A stretch of 5,598 bases of DNA, from positions 1 to 5,598 of the forward strand of contig JAIBHQ010000153.1 of NCBI GenBank assembly GCA_020028595.1. Direction: 5' to 3'. Positions 5,436-5,598 of this stretch are shown in pieces (position 1 is the stretch's first letter; every line of letters begins with the position of its first letter). Below the pieces are notes generated by a model that saw nothing but the letters and a program-made list of their open reading frames with translations, was not told the DNA's origin and ran no database searches. The translations under genes and the position numbers were made by a program. Source of the stretch: Nitrospirota bacterium (lineage in GTDB: Bacteria > Nitrospirota > Nitrospiria > Nitrospirales > Nitrospiraceae).

Positions 5436-5598
5436 TCAGTGCGCTGCCCATTGAACAGTTTTCAAATCGACTCCTTCTTTCGCCATCTCGTAGAGCGGGG
5501 ACATTTCCCGCAGCTTGGTCACGATTTCGATCATGCGCTTGATTGTATAGTCCACCTGCTCGTTCGTGTTGAACCGTCCCAGCCCGAACCGGATGGAC
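5436..5598 (-). CDS. iscS: IscS, cysteine desulfurase, C-terminal fragment at window edge
   Basis: Only the last 53 residues are in the window; the gene continues past the right edge. The fragment begins [19 protein letters not shown], and its later [14 protein letters not shown] and final TVQWAAH match the ending of IscS (in E. coli SLRFSLGRF..., SPLWEM..., EWAHH, as recalled). IscS is the PLP enzyme that converts cysteine to alanine and supplies persulfide sulfur to IscU. Its extreme C-terminus in the family contacts IscU. The catalytic lysine and cysteine lie outside the window and cannot be checked. The TGA stop is at 5438-5436, 58 bases before iscU. No open reading frame call beginning at a start codon would reveal it; it was found by translating the edge. 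Confidence 0.93.
   Translation of the reverse strand, partial: SIRFGLGRFNTNEQVDYTIKRMIEIVTKLREMSPLYEMAKEGVDLKTVQWAAH

Noticed and set aside
5066..5542. Plus-strand frame of 158 codons opposite iscU and the iscS end
   Set aside because: Crosses iscU, the repeat array and iscS in antisense, with no domain signal.

Overview
The window is most of an ISC iron-sulfur cluster assembly operon on the minus strand, facing the 3' part of a class A penicillin-binding protein gene on the plus strand. The DNA is GC-rich (roughly 60% by eye) and clearly bacterial. The lineage cannot be fixed from the sequence alone. The gene content, the tetracysteine HscB and the GTGAYGM-type heptamer repeats between genes made me think of Nitrospira-like Nitrospirota, but that is a low-to-moderate inference that was not tested.

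Layout. Bases 1-1710 (+) hold the C-terminal 569 residues of a PBP1A-type peptidoglycan synthase, with its 5' end outside the window. The rest reads leftward from the right edge: iscS (last 53 residues, 5598-5436), iscU (5377-4988), iscA (4977-4621), hscB (4549-3803), hscA (3822-2116, with a displaced tail to 2022) and iscX (1919-1707). All gaps are about 100 bases or less, hscB and hscA overlap, and iscX ends in a 4-base overlap with the PBP stop. No stretch over 300 bases lacks a gene.

How the genes work together. IscS takes sulfur from cysteine. IscU is the scaffold on which the cluster is built and carries the LPPVK motif that HscA recognises. HscB (J-protein) brings loaded IscU to HscA (Hsp70) for ATP-driven cluster release. 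IscA is an A-type carrier or iron-binding protein, and IscX is a small regulator of IscS. The order iscS-iscU-iscA-hscB-hscA-iscX matches the classical proteobacterial operon, except that no ferredoxin gene (fdx) lies between hscA and iscX. Any iscR would lie outside the window.

Points of note: an apparent +1 frameshift (one extra base, or two missing) that cuts the conserved C-terminal tail off hscA; a perfect 12-bp hairpin between iscA and hscB; heptamer repeat arrays in the iscS-iscU and hscA-iscX gaps; and an HscB with an N-terminal CxxC/CxxC finger like that of human HSCB. I saw no undescribed multi-gene system.
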